DNA of 64,000 bases from Streptomyces sp. AC555_RSS877. GTDB taxonomy: Bacteria > Actinomycetota > Actinomycetes > Streptomycetales > Streptomycetaceae. This document shows positions 1 to 9,316 of this stretch, piece after piece. The DNA lies in NCBI RefSeq assembly GCF_019049245.1, contig NZ_JAGMUK010000228.1:1-64000 (forward strand). The letters run 5' to 3'. The number at the start of each line of letters is the position of its first letter. The first letter of the stretch is position 1. The translations under genes were made by a program, and so were the position numbers. The notes below the pieces were generated by a model. It made no database searches and was not told the DNA's origin. It worked only from the letters and a program-made list of their open reading frames with translations.

Positions 1-102
1 GCCAGTCTCTCGGGCGCGACAGCGCCGCCCGCTGCGAGGAGCTGGCGGCCGGCGGCCACGGGGGTGGGGGTTTGTGCGGTGTGCCGGGTGCGGGTGCCCG
101 GT

Positions 103-130
103 GGCTGGTCGCAGTTCCCCGCGCCCCTGG
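103..130. repeat. Streptomyces intergenic repeat, copy 1
   Basis: The stretch GGCTGGTCGCAGTTCCCCGC and the following GCCCCTGG match a short element seen three more times between genes of this window (10262, 20951, 63941). It lies in the 165-bp region left of the ABC permease stop, where no gene is visible. Confidence 0.6.
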
Positions 131-165
131 GGGCGCAGGTCCACGGGCCTACGGGCGCGCCCCGC

Positions 166-1764
166 TCACCCCTTGCTGACCGCCGTGAGGATCTCCGGCA
201 GCTGCCGAGCCGTGCGCGGGGCCGCCAGCCGCAGACCCGCCACCGTGATCGCGGCCCCGTAGACCGTGCCCACCGGCAGCAGCAGCCAGCTCCACTCGTC
301 GCCGCCCTCGCTGACGTTCAGCCAGATCGTCCCGGCGATGACGGGGGCGCAGAGCAGGGACGCCGAGACCATGCCGCCCAGGATGGCCATGAATGCGAGC
401 CCGGACTGCCCGGGGGCCACGTTCTTGTAGCCCTCCTGCGGGATGGAGTACGGGAAGCGGGCGGAGGTCCACGCGCCGGTCGCCAGCATCGCGCCGAGCA
501 GCGCGAAGGACAGCCCGAGCACCTCGGGCAGCTTCGGCCAGTCGTCGAGCAGGGCCGTCGTCAGGACGGTCACGAGGGTGGCGTACGGCAGGGTGATCAC
601 CAGCAGGGCGAGCGCGCGGGCGCGCAGTTCGACGTAGGCGTCCCGGGTCGAGGAGATCGTCAGCGCGACCATCCAGAACGCGGAGGTGTCCTGACCGAAC
701 TGGTTGTACATCTGCACGCCCAGCATCCCGGCGGCGAAGCAGGCGAAGTAGATCGAGCCGCTGCCCTGCAGGGCGTTGAACACCGGCACGATCAGACCGA
801 TGGCCAGCGAGGTCACCCAGGCCGCCTTGGTCTTGGGGTCGCGCCACACATAGCGCAGGCTGCGCTCCATGACCGTGCCGGTGCGGCCGGCGGGCAGCAG
901 ACGGGACAGGCCGGTCGAGGTCCGCTCGCGGGCCCCGGAGTCGGCGGACTGGAGCGTGGAGCCGTCCGGCGCGGTCATCAGCCGGGTCAGATGCCGCGAC
1001 CAGACGGCGACCAGGGCCACCAGGGCGGCGGCGGTCAGGGCGAGCTGGAGGACGGCGACGCCGTACGACCCCTCGCTCGCGGAGTCCGCCGCTCCGATCG
1101 CCGACGCGGGCGGCACCCACTTCAGCACGTCGGCCGGCCCGTCCAGCTGGCCGAGACCACCGGAACCCAGCCGCTGCGCGCCGAAGTTGACGACCTGCGC
1201 CCCGACCGCGATGACCAGTCCGCTCAGCACCGCGAGATCCCGGCCCTTTCGGCTGGTCAGCAGCCGGAGGTTGGCCGCGGCGACGGCCCGCGCGAGCGCC
1301 ACGCAGACCAGGAGCGCGAGGACGGCACCGACGACTCCGACGACGTACGCCACACCGCCGTGCGCGACCGACACGACGGAACCGGCCAGCATGCACAGCG
1401 TGAACAGCGGCCCGATGCCGACCAGCGAGGACACGAGCAGCGCCCGCACCAGCGGGCGGGGCCGCAGCGGCAGCATCACCAGGCGGGTGGGGTCCAGGGT
1501 CTCGTCGCCGCCGGGGAAGAACAGCGGCATCACGGCCCAGCCGGCCGCCAGCAGCGCGACGAGCAGCACCACCACGGACTCGGCGTGCGCGTGCCCGCGC
1601 AGCGCGATCAGGCCGATCAGCTGGGCCGCGGAGACGAGGAGGACGGCGACGACCGAGGCGACATAGGCGGCCCGCCGGCCACTGGACTGCCGGAGCCCGT
1701 TGCGCAGCAGGGACAGCTTCAGCCGTACGACGACAGGGGTGAGGGAGGTCGTCACGGTGCTCAT
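166..1764 (-). CDS. ABC transporter permease (ABC-2 type exporter subunit)
   Basis: A 532-residue integral membrane protein. Hydrophobic helices are visible at about residues 33-56, 62-85 and 108-140, and in several blocks through the C-terminal half, as expected for a large ABC-2 exporter permease. The ATG at 1764 overlaps the TGA of the upstream ATPase gene by four bases (ATGA), so the two are translationally coupled and should form one exporter. The substrate cannot be read from the sequence. The start is fixed by this overlap. Confidence is high for the class and low for any transported compound. Confidence 0.85.
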   Translation of the reverse strand: MSTVTTSLTPVVVRLKLSLLRNGLRQSSGRRAAYVASVVAVLLVSAAQLIGLIALRGHAHAESVVVLLVALLAAGWAVMPLFFPGGDETLDPTRLVMLPLRPRPLVRALLVSSLVGIGPLFTLCMLAGSVVSVAHGGVAYVVGVVGAVLALLVCVALARAVAAANLRLLTSRKGRDLAVLSGLVIAVGAQVVNFGAQRLGSGGLGQLDGPADVLKWVPPASAIGAADSASEGSYGVAVLQLALTAAALVALVAVWSRHLTRLMTAPDGSTLQSADSGARERTSTGLSRLLPAGRTGTVMERSLRYVWRDPKTKAAWVTSLAIGLIVPVFNALQGSGSIYFACFAAGMLGVQMYNQFGQDTSAFWMVALTISSTRDAYVELRARALALLVITLPYATLVTVLTTALLDDWPKLPEVLGLSFALLGAMLATGAWTSARFPYSIPQEGYKNVAPGQSGLAFMAILGGMVSASLLCAPVIAGTIWLNVSEGGDEWSWLLLPVGTVYGAAITVAGLRLAAPRTARQLPEILTAVSKG

Positions 1765-2555
1765 CGGGCCGTCCCGCCGCCCAGCCAGTCGAGGTGGGAG
1801 CCGGTGTCGCGGCTGTTCGCGCCGACGAGTTCCAGGAAGGCCCGTTGCAGGGTCGGCGCGTCACCGCGGACCTCGGCGAGTGTTCCCTGGGCGCGGATGC
1901 GGCCCGCGGCCATCACCGCGACCCAGTCGCACAGCGACTCGACGAGCTCCATGACGTGGGAGGAGAAGACGACGGTGGCGCCGGAGGCGGTGTAGCGCTC
2001 CAGCACACCCCGGATGGTCTGCGCGGAGACCGGGTCGACGCCCTCGAACGGCTCGTCGAGGAACAGCACTTCGGGGTTGTGGAGGAGCGCGGCGGCGAGC
2101 CCGATCTTCTTGCGCATGCCGGTCGAGTAGTCGACGACGAGCTTGTGCTGCGCGCCGGCCAGGTCGAGGACGTCGAGGAGCTGGGTGACCCGCTTGTCGA
2201 CCTCGGCGCCGGGCAGTCCGCGCAACCGCCCCGAGTAGGCGAGCAGTTCACGCCCCGACAGCCGCTCGAACAGCCGCAGTCCCTCCGGCAGCACCCCGAT
2301 CCGCGCCTTCACCTCCACCGGATCCCGCCACACGTCGTGCCCGACGACCTCGACGGACCCGTGGTCGGGCCGGAGCAGTCCGGTGATCATGGAGAGCGTG
2401 GTGGTCTTCCCGGCCCCGTTTGGTCCCACGAGCCCGATGAACTTCCCGGCAGGCAGATCCAGATCGATCCCGGCCACGGCGACCTGTTGCCCGAACCGCT
2501 TCCAGAGCCCCCGCACCCGCACGGCCGCTGCACCCGTCACTGCTTCCGACGTCAT
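1761..2555 (-). CDS. ABC transporter ATP-binding protein
   Basis: A 264-residue nucleotide-binding subunit. Walker A is GPNGAGKTTT near residue 43, the signature region reads YSTGMRKKIGLA (a DrrA/CcmA-like variant of LSGGQ), and Walker B is VLFLDEPFEGVD. A switch histidine follows in VFSSHVMELVE. It powers the permease encoded directly downstream with a 4-base overlap. The family (DrrA/NatA type) usually exports drugs, lipids or sodium; nothing here picks one. The start is the ATG at 2555. Confidence 0.9.
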   Translation of the reverse strand: MTSEAVTGAAAVRVRGLWKRFGQQVAVAGIDLDLPAGKFIGLVGPNGAGKTTTLSMITGLLRPDHGSVEVVGHDVWRDPVEVKARIGVLPEGLRLFERLSGRELLAYSGRLRGLPGAEVDKRVTQLLDVLDLAGAQHKLVVDYSTGMRKKIGLAAALLHNPEVLFLDEPFEGVDPVSAQTIRGVLERYTASGATVVFSSHVMELVESLCDWVAVMAAGRIRAQGTLAEVRGDAPTLQRAFLELVGANSRDTGSHLDWLGGGTAR

Positions 2556-2663
2556 GGATGCACCCTACGGCGGGACAACTTGGCCGACGGGCGCGGGACT
2601 GCGCCTGATGTGCGGCTCCGCCGCGTGGGCGCGACAAGCCACGGCACACCCGCGGCCGCGGAA

Positions 2664-3317
2664 CTACCGGTCCCGCCCACACGCATAGGCGAGCGGCGAG
2701 ATCAACTCCTCGGCGTCCGGCAGCCACCGATTCGCCGGCGTGGGGCGACAGGCCCACTGCACGGCCCCCCGGGACCCGAACCGGGTGGGCGGCCCGGCGA
2801 CGTACTCGCCCTCACCCAGTGCGACGAGATCGAGCGACGACGGGGACCAGCCCAGCTTCCGCACCAGCTCCGGCACCTTCACCGAGGCCCCCGGCAGCAC
2901 GAAGAACTGCATCCGCAGATCCGGCGTCAACGTCACGGGCCCCAGCGTCAACTCCATGCGCTCCATCCGCGCCAGCGCGAGGAACCCCGCCGTCTCCGGG
3001 ACGGAGATCGCATCGAAGGTACGCCCCGTCGGCAGCAAGATGGACGCCGTCGGCTGTTTCTGCCACATCCGCCGGGCGACGGTCGCACTGCCGGTCGCCT
3101 GCGTCGCCCAGTCCTCGCGCGCCGGATGCGCGCCGGGTACGGCGCACGCGGCGTCGCCGCACGAGCAGCACTGCACCCCTTCGACGGCCTCCAGCCAGGT
3201 GCCGGGAAAGACGTCCCAGTGGCGCTCCTCGGCGTAGCGTACGGCTGTCTCCAGCAGCGATTCCCCGCGCTGCTTCGGAATCTGAACGGCTTCGGTGCCC
3301 GCGATCGTCTCTTCCAC
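2664..3317 (-). CDS. bifunctional DNA primase/polymerase-domain protein
   Basis: About 217 residues resembling the N-terminal Prim-Pol (AEP) domain proteins common in Streptomyces. Typical parts are the early SLLETAVRYAEERHWDVFPG segment, a Cys-rich patch (CCSCGDAACAVPGAHP) and the ILLPTGRTFDAISVP strand. No helicase domain follows, so it is a stand-alone domain whose cellular role is unknown. I chose the GTG at 3317, which has GGGAG ten bases upstream. A GTG at 3341 would add eight residues but has no spaced ribosome site. It is divergent from the NsdA-like gene, with a 290-bp shared upstream region. Confidence 0.75.
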   Translation of the reverse strand: MEETIAGTEAVQIPKQRGESLLETAVRYAEERHWDVFPGTWLEAVEGVQCCSCGDAACAVPGAHPAREDWATQATGSATVARRMWQKQPTASILLPTGRTFDAISVPETAGFLALARMERMELTLGPVTLTPDLRMQFFVLPGASVKVPELVRKLGWSPSSLDLVALGEGEYVAGPPTRFGSRGAVQWACRPTPANRWLPDAEELISPLAYACGRDR

Positions 3318-3610
3318 GCTGAACACAACTCCCGCGCTCACCTCGGGTTACGGGCGTAGCGCGCGCGGGGGAGGAGCATCGGTTCCGCATCTGGGGCGCA
3401 TGGATGCATGTGCGGGGGCGCGCAGGAGGAAGCGAGGCGTGAGCTGGGTAGCCAGGTGTGGGGGCGGCATCCGCCTTTACCCCGGCAATCCTCGCATGCC
3501 TCGCATTTTCGCTCTCTCAGCGGGGCATTGATCTTCACGGCCGGAAATTTTCGGTGGAAGACACGTCAACTCGGTGCGTGGGCAGGCACCGCAGCCACAG
3601 GGGGTACGCC
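3318..3610. other. divergent promoter region
   Basis: This 293-bp gap separates the primase-domain gene from the NsdA-like gene. The part from about 3480 to 3560 is noticeably richer in A and T than the flanks, as expected for promoters, but I could not assign a -10/-35 pair with confidence. No coding sequence is visible. Confidence 0.4.
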
Positions 3611-4996
3611 ATGGCCGCAAGGCCTCTCGTCGCGCGGCAGCCGAACGAACGGTTGCAGGCGCTCATCCAGGAAGCAGGCTGCTCCAACGCGGGGCTCGCC
3701 CGCCGGGTCAACATGTGCGGCGCCGAACACGGTCTCGATCTGCGCTACGACAAGACGTCCGTGGCGCGCTGGCTGCGCGGACAGCAGCCACGCGGACGCG
3801 CCCCGGCGATCATCGCGGAGGCACTCGGCCGCAAACTCGGCCGTACGGTCACGATCGACGAGATCGGCATGGCCAACGGCAAGAACCTCGCCTCGGGTGT
3901 CGGCCTCCAGTTCTCGCCGACGGTGCTGGGAGCCATCGAGCAGGTGTGTGAGCTGTGGCGCAGCGACGTGGGCCGCCGGGACTTCCTGTCCGGTTCCTCC
4001 GTCGCCGCGTCCGCGCTGGTGGAGCCGAGCCGTGACTGGCTGATCTCCTCGCCGGACTCGCAGGTGGCGCGTTCGGCGGGGCCGCGGGTGGGGCCGTCCG
4101 ACGTGGATGCGGTCCGCGCGATGACCCAGGCCCTGAGCGACCTGGACCACCAGTACGGCAGCGGGCATGTGCGCCCGGTCGTCGTGCACTACCTCAACAG
4201 CGTGGTGTCCGGACTGCTGGCCGGCTCCTACCGGGAGGCGGTCGGCCGCGACCTCTTCGCCGCGGTCGCCCGGCTGACCGAACTCGCGGGCTACATGGCC
4301 GTCGACACCGGCCAGCCGGGCCTCGCCCAGCGCTACTACATCCAGGCCCTGCGGCTCGCGCAGGCGGCGGGCGACCGTGGCTACGGCGGATACGTGCTCG
4401 CCGCCTCCATGAGCCACCTCGCCGCACAGCTCGGAAACCCGCGTGAGATCGCGCAGTTGGCGCGGGCGGCACAGGAGGGGGCGCGTGGGCACGTGACTCC
4501 GCGCGCGGAGGCGATGTTCTGCGCGGCAGAAGCGCGCGGGCACGCGTTGATGGGCGACGCGAGGGCGACCCAGGTGGCGTCCGGGCGCGCGGTGAGGGCG
4601 CTGGAGCAGGCGGACCCGTCCGCCGGGGACGACCCGGCGTGGATCGCGCACTTCGACGAGGCCTATCTCGCCGACGAGTTGGCGCACTGCCACCGGGACC
4701 TGGGACAGGCCGAGGCGGCGGCGCGGTGCGCGCGTGAGTCGCTGGCCGGGCACCCCGAGTCGCGGGCCCGCCGCAGGGCCATCGGCTACGTGCTGCTGGC
4801 CAGTGCGCAGGTGCAGCAGCGGGAGGTGGAACAGGCCTGCAACACCGGCATGAAAGCGGTGGAGTTGCTGGAGACGCTGCGCTCCAACCGGGGCGCCGAG
4901 TATCTCGACGACTTCCAGCAGCGGCTGGAGCCGTACCGGGACGAGTCGGTGGTAAGGGAGTTCGGGGCGCGGCTGGACCTTCAGGCCGCTGCGTGA
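3611..4996 (+). CDS. NsdA-like transcriptional regulator with TPR-type C-terminus
   Basis: A 461-residue protein. The N-terminal ~90 residues form a helix-turn-helix-like region (NAGLARRVN, then a KTSVARWLRG stretch). It is followed by an alpha-helical, TPR-like body of alternating Ala-rich helices to the C-terminus. NsdA of S. coelicolor, a negative regulator of sporulation and antibiotic production, has this architecture, and Streptomyces carries several paralogues, so this is called NsdA-like rather than NsdA. The ATG at 3611 (MAARPLVARQ) has GGGG seven bases upstream and starts at the conserved N-terminus. The longer frame from 3458 is unlikely to be translated. Confidence 0.75.
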   Translation: MAARPLVARQPNERLQALIQEAGCSNAGLARRVNMCGAEHGLDLRYDKTSVARWLRGQQPRGRAPAIIAEALGRKLGRTVTIDEIGMANGKNLASGVGLQFSPTVLGAIEQVCELWRSDVGRRDFLSGSSVAASALVEPSRDWLISSPDSQVARSAGPRVGPSDVDAVRAMTQALSDLDHQYGSGHVRPVVVHYLNSVVSGLLAGSYREAVGRDLFAAVARLTELAGYMAVDTGQPGLAQRYYIQALRLAQAAGDRGYGGYVLAASMSHLAAQLGNPREIAQLARAAQEGARGHVTPRAEAMFCAAEARGHALMGDARATQVASGRAVRALEQADPSAGDDPAWIAHFDEAYLADELAHCHRDLGQAEAAARCARESLAGHPESRARRRAIGYVLLASAQVQQREVEQACNTGMKAVELLETLRSNRGAEYLDDFQQRLEPYRDESVVREFGARLDLQAAA

Positions 4997-5220
4997 CAGC
5001 ACCGGGTACCGGAGTGTGAACGGCAGGGAAACGAAGGCACCGGAGGCGAAAGGGGCCTTTATACAGCGGATGGGGGACCGGTTCTGTCACGGGACTCATG
5101 GTGATCTGTTATCGCCGTCACAGGGATGCAGGTCACGTCATGAGCTGCGTGGCACCCGGCTCAGGGAACCCGGTAGCGTGAGCCGACGATTCCGAAGGTC
5201 CCCCATTCGTAGGAGTCCCG

Positions 5221-7299
5221 GTGACGCAGAGTGGACAGGGCGAGGAGCCCTCGCCGCGTGAGGCGCGCGAAGGCATCGTGCTGCCCTCCGACGGCGGGGA
5301 ACCCCTGCTGCCGGGAATGACGGGCGGATACGGCGGAAACGGCGGCTACGGCGGCCAGAACGGCTATGGCGGCCCGAACGCGTACGGCGGTCAGGGCGAA
5401 CACGGCCGCCAGGACGCCCAAGGCCGGCAAGGCGAGTACGGCCGGCGAGATGAACACGGCGGCCAAGGTGAATACGGCGGCCCGGGTGCGTACGGCGGCC
5501 AAGGGGAGTACGGCGGCCAAGGTGAGTACGGCGGGCAGCCGACCGGCTCCGGTCGTCACGCGTCGACGCCCGGTTCGCCGTCCGGTCCACCGGCCGGTTC
5601 GCCGGCCGGTCCGGCCGGTGGTCAGGCCTGGGGCACGCCGTGGGGACCCGACCAGCACCAGGCCCCGGCCCCGCCGCCGGGTCAGGGCCGGCCGAGCACA
5701 TCCGACCGGCCGTGGAGCTCACCCGACCAGTCCTGGGAGCCGGCGTCCGGCACCCTGCCGGCCGACGGATCACAGGCGTACGGCGCCGACACCTACGGCT
5801 CTCCCACGCCTCCCGCAGGCCAGTACGGCCCGCCGGGCGCCGACGCCTACGGCTCTCCTGACGCAGGGGCGTCTCAGCCGTCGGCTCAGCAGGCCGCGCA
5901 GGATGCCGCCCTGCCGCCGGCCAACACTTACGGCGCTTCCGGCGCCGGGGCGCCTCTCCCGACCGCTGCCGATCCGTACGGCTCTCCCGGCGGTGGTGCG
6001 CCCATGCCGCCCACAGGGCACGGAGTTCCGGACGCCGCTCCTCCGGCTCAGGGGCGCGGTGGCTCGCACGTCTCCCCTTCGCCTGTCGTGCACGGGGGCG
6101 GCGGGCATGCCGCCCCGCTGCCGCCCGCGGACGAGGGTGCCACCCAGTACCTCCCGCCCGTCGCGGCCGCGGAGGGCGGGGGCACGCAGTATCCGAAGCC
6201 CACGGCCGCGCAGGCCGCCGACGAGGGGGCGACGCAGTACATACCGCCGGTGGGCCCCGGGGCGTTGCCGCCCGAGGTGCACGCCGAGTCGCCCGGGGAG
6301 TCGACGCAGTTCCTGGGCCGTGCCCCGCAGGGCGGCGGCCACCGGGCCGGAGCGGGGCACCGGTCCACCGCCGGTCCGATGCCGTCCGCCGGTCCGATGC
6401 CGCCCGTGTCCGGCCCCGATGCCGAGGCCACGCAGTACATCGCGCCCGTGCCCGGGCAGACGGGCGGGGACCGGCAGCCGCCCGCCGAGTTCGACAACCT
6501 CTTCCGCACGGGTCCGGGCGGCGCGGCCCCGGGCGGCGCGGCCCCGGCCGGGGCGACCCAGCAGATGCCGCGCTTCCAGCAGCCGCCGGGTGCCCAGCCG
6601 CCGTACGGGCAGGCCGCGCGGCCGTCGTACGCCGGTCCGCCCGAGACCCCCACGTACGACGACGGCGGCCGTTCCGGCTCGCGGCTGCCGCTGATCGCCG
6701 CCGTCGGCATCGGCATCGTCGTCCTCGGTATCGGCGCGGGCGCGTTGCTCGCCGGTGGCGGGAGCGACGACAAGGGCGACAAGAAGCAGACCGTCTCGGC
6801 GACGGCTCCCGCGACCCAGGAGTCGGCCTCGCCGTCGGCCGACCCGGCCCGGGAGCAGGCCGTGGCGCTGGACAAGTTGCTGGCGGACAGCGGTGACAGC
6901 CGCACGGCGGTGATCAACGCGGTGTCCAACGTGAAGTCCTGCAAGAACCTCGGCCAGGCGGCCAAGGACCTGCGGGACGCGGCACAGCAGCGCACCGACC
7001 TGGTCACCCGGCTCTCCGGGCTCACGGTCGACAAGCTGCCCGACAACGCGGCGCTGACCGACGCTCTCACCAAGGCGTGGAAGGCGTCCGCGTCGGCAGA
7101 CAACCACTACGCGGCGTGGGCCGACCAGGCGGCCGGCAAGAAGGGCTGCAGGAAGGGGCAGGCGCGCATCACCGCCCAGACCCAGGCCGGCAACCGGGCG
7201 AGCGGCACCGCCAGCACCGAGAAGACCCGGGCGGCCCGGCTGTGGAACACGATCGCGAAGCAGTACGGCCTGACGGAGCGCCAGCCGACCCAGCTGTGA
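5221..7299 (+). CDS. Gly/Pro-rich single-span membrane protein with TQYI-type repeats
   Basis: A 692-residue protein starting at GTG 5221 behind AGGAG (5211-5215). Residues ~35-105 are a low-complexity YGG/QGEYGG repeat block, and ~105-485 are Pro/Gly/Ala-rich and probably disordered. A single membrane helix lies at ~490-512 (AVGIGIVVLGIGAGALLAGG), followed by a ~180-residue folded, probably extracytoplasmic domain with two Cys. Between ~305 and 415 five Thr-Gln-Tyr/Phe motifs recur (TQYL, TQYP, TQYI, TQFL, TQYI), mostly within ATQYIPPV-like repeats. Function is unknown. The topology suggests a cytoplasmic disordered tail anchored to a small outer domain. Confidence 0.8.
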   Translation: MTQSGQGEEPSPREAREGIVLPSDGGEPLLPGMTGGYGGNGGYGGQNGYGGPNAYGGQGEHGRQDAQGRQGEYGRRDEHGGQGEYGGPGAYGGQGEYGGQGEYGGQPTGSGRHASTPGSPSGPPAGSPAGPAGGQAWGTPWGPDQHQAPAPPPGQGRPSTSDRPWSSPDQSWEPASGTLPADGSQAYGADTYGSPTPPAGQYGPPGADAYGSPDAGASQPSAQQAAQDAALPPANTYGASGAGAPLPTAADPYGSPGGGAPMPPTGHGVPDAAPPAQGRGGSHVSPSPVVHGGGGHAAPLPPADEGATQYLPPVAAAEGGGTQYPKPTAAQAADEGATQYIPPVGPGALPPEVHAESPGESTQFLGRAPQGGGHRAGAGHRSTAGPMPSAGPMPPVSGPDAEATQYIAPVPGQTGGDRQPPAEFDNLFRTGPGGAAPGGAAPAGATQQMPRFQQPPGAQPPYGQAARPSYAGPPETPTYDDGGRSGSRLPLIAAVGIGIVVLGIGAGALLAGGGSDDKGDKKQTVSATAPATQESASPSADPAREQAVALDKLLADSGDSRTAVINAVSNVKSCKNLGQAAKDLRDAAQQRTDLVTRLSGLTVDKLPDNAALTDALTKAWKASASADNHYAAWADQAAGKKGCRKGQARITAQTQAGNRASGTASTEKTRAARLWNTIAKQYGLTERQPTQL

Positions 7300-7310
7300 A
7301 CCGGGCCCGC

Positions 7311-7336
7311 GGCTGAGGGGCTACGGCCCCTCAGCC
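7311..7336. terminator. bidirectional terminator with UACG tetraloop
   Basis: An 11-bp perfect stem, GGCTGAGGGGC (7311-7321) with GCCCCTCAGCC (7326-7336), closes a TACG loop. A C-UACG-G loop belongs to the very stable UNCG class. It sits between the convergent ends of the membrane-protein gene (7299) and the binding-protein gene (7344). Confidence 0.8.
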
Positions 7337-7343
7337 GGCTCAC

Positions 7344-8651
7344 TCAGCTCAGCTTGGCGTCCTTCAGCGTGGCCGTCACGTCCGTGAAGCCCTTCTTCGC
7401 CGACACCAGCCGCCCGGACCGTACGACCTGCAGGGTCACCTCGGTGTTGACCAGGCGCGGGAAGCCGACGGACGCGAGCCGGGCCTGGAACTCCCAGCGC
7501 AGGCTCGGCGTCAGCCCGTCCGTGTCGACCTCGAGCCCGTTGTCCAGGGCCCTGCGCACGGAGTCGGCGCTCACCTCGCCGTCGCCGAGCGACTCGACGG
7601 CCGCCTTGAGCACCGTGTAGGCGATCCAGGTGGTCTGCACACCGGCGTCCGCGGGGTCGATCCGGTTGTCGCCGAAGGCCTTCTCGCTGATGACCTTCTT
7701 CATCGCGTCCCAGCGGGCGTCGGTCTCCACCGGGTACCAGCCGGTGATGTACGACCCCTCGTACGGCCCGGACTGCCCGCCGGAGGCGTCGATCACCGTC
7801 TGGTCGACGCTGCCGAGGACGGTGCCGGTGCGCACCTGCGGGTAGTCCTCGCGGGCGCGGCGGAAGGAGTCCATGAAGGTTCCGGTGCGGTCGCCGATCG
7901 CGGGGACCACGCACCCCTTCTTCGCCGTGTCGGTGGTGGAGCTCTGCAGGGCCCGTTCCGACTGCTCCGAGTACTGGGTGGCGTCCTCCGGCGCCCGCAG
8001 GTCCTCGGCGGCCGGGTGCCCGCCCGCCGTCAGGCCGGAGTCGAGCAGGACCGGCAGTTCGTCGCCGGCGATGGTGTCGGGCCGGACGAAGGTCACGGGC
8101 CCGCAGCTCGGGGCAAGCGCCTTGCCGAGGCCGGCCAGGAGGGTGGGCGCGCCGCCGTTCACGGGGTAGGAGAGGGGGCTGGTGAACTCGTCGGTGGTGA
8201 CGCCGTAGCCGCCGATGTAGGGGATGCCCGCGCCTTCCAGGGGCGGGAAGAAGGAGTCGCTGTGCTGGCTGTACGAGCCGACCACGGCGACGACCTCCTC
8301 CTTGACCGCGCGCCGGGCGCACCTCGCCGCGGCCACGCTGTCGTTGCGGTCGTTGCAGGTCAGGACCGTGATCTTGCGGCCGTTGATGCCGCCCTGATCG
8401 TTGATCCAGCGGGCGTAGGCCTGTGCGAAGGCGGGCATGCCGGGCTTGTTGGTCGCGTCGGTTTCCTGCGGGGCCCAGGTCATGACCTTGATCGGGTCGA
8501 CCCCGGAGCCCCCCGTGGCACCGGGGACGACCCCGCAACCGGCCGTCAGCGACGCGCAGGCCACCAGCGCCCCCACGGCCAGGGCGGTGGCTCTGCCGGG
8601 CCGGGTGGACATGGGGAGGAGGGTGCTGCTGATGCGTCGCCTGCCTGTCAT
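7344..8651 (-). CDS. ABC-type branched-chain amino-acid-like substrate-binding lipoprotein
   Basis: About 435 residues. A basic n-region and a hydrophobic stretch end in a lipobox (LTAGC), so the mature protein should be lipid-anchored outside the membrane. The body follows the type-1 periplasmic-binding fold of LivJ/Peripla_BP_6 proteins, with GINGRKITVLTCND and VVAVVGSYSQHSD segments. No permease or ATPase genes lie nearby, so it is an orphan receptor or works with a distant transporter. The ATG at 8651 is chosen; ATG 8612 (MSTRPGRATA) is an alternative that would still keep the signal peptide. Neither has a clear ribosome site. Confidence 0.75.
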   Translation of the reverse strand: MTGRRRISSTLLPMSTRPGRATALAVGALVACASLTAGCGVVPGATGGSGVDPIKVMTWAPQETDATNKPGMPAFAQAYARWINDQGGINGRKITVLTCNDRNDSVAAARCARRAVKEEVVAVVGSYSQHSDSFFPPLEGAGIPYIGGYGVTTDEFTSPLSYPVNGGAPTLLAGLGKALAPSCGPVTFVRPDTIAGDELPVLLDSGLTAGGHPAAEDLRAPEDATQYSEQSERALQSSTTDTAKKGCVVPAIGDRTGTFMDSFRRAREDYPQVRTGTVLGSVDQTVIDASGGQSGPYEGSYITGWYPVETDARWDAMKKVISEKAFGDNRIDPADAGVQTTWIAYTVLKAAVESLGDGEVSADSVRRALDNGLEVDTDGLTPSLRWEFQARLASVGFPRLVNTEVTLQVVRSGRLVSAKKGFTDVTATLKDAKLS

Positions 8652-8768
8652 GGGCACACACGATTCCGTCACATCACTAACCTGAGAGTGACCCTTGGTT
8701 AGGGAAGGGTGACGTACGGGTGAACAGCGGGGGCAGGTGAGGTCCCTGAGGAGCGGAACGTACGATCG

Positions 8769-9269
8769 ATGACCGTGCAAGGTTCGGAGAACTCTTCCCG
8801 TCGCGGCCGTCGCTCGTCCACCATGGGCGACATGCCTCAGAACGACATGCCCTGGTGGCGCTGGCGCACCAATGTGCGCTCCGCGCTGCACATGCTCTCC
8901 GATCCGGCGTTCCAGCAGAACGTCTGGCTGGCCGGTGTCGAGGGGTACGGGGACGTCACCGACGCCGTGTACCGCCTGGTCGAGGACACCTGGCTGGACA
9001 ACTGGTCCGCCGAGAAGTACGTCGGCACGATCTTCCGGGACTCCCAGGAGGCGGCCCTCGTCGACACCGCCGTCCTGCGGGTGCTGCGGATCATGCACCA
9101 GGTCGGGCCGGACGCCCCGGTCTCCGTCTACGTCGACCACGAGGGCTGGCCGGACGCGGTACGGGCGGCGCGTGACGCGCACGTACGGATGGCGGCGGCC
9201 GACGGCGAGGACCCGGACGCGCCGCCGCGCACGCTCGAGGTGCTGCGGATCCTGACGCGGTCTGCGTAG
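8769..9269 (+). CDS. SCO4402-family conserved hypothetical protein
   Basis: A 166-residue soluble protein with a Trp-rich start (MPWWRWRTNVRSALHMLSD) and a C-terminal HEGWPDAVRAARDAH segment. I recognise it as the SCO4402-type family that sits just upstream of purU in streptomycetes; its function is not known. The first ATG at 8769 is given. The conserved part begins around residue 20, so ATG 8823 or 8832 could be the true start. It ends 47 bp before purU in the same direction. Confidence 0.7.
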   Translation: MTVQGSENSSRRGRRSSTMGDMPQNDMPWWRWRTNVRSALHMLSDPAFQQNVWLAGVEGYGDVTDAVYRLVEDTWLDNWSAEKYVGTIFRDSQEAALVDTAVLRVLRIMHQVGPDAPVSVYVDHEGWPDAVRAARDAHVRMAAADGEDPDAPPRTLEVLRILTRSA

Positions 9270-9316
9270 CGAGACGCCGGGACGGTCCCGGAGCCGGATA
9301 TGGGACCCTGTGCTGC

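Noticed and set aside
64..1995. Long plus-strand frame (643 codons) over the ABC genes
   Set aside because: Its product is Arg/Gly/His-rich low-complexity, typical of the frame opposite real GC-rich genes; both ABC genes on the other strand have clear motifs.
5161..5190. GGGAACC-type extracytoplasmic-sigma promoter before the membrane-protein gene
   Set aside because: No -10 match at the expected spacing, so it was not listed.
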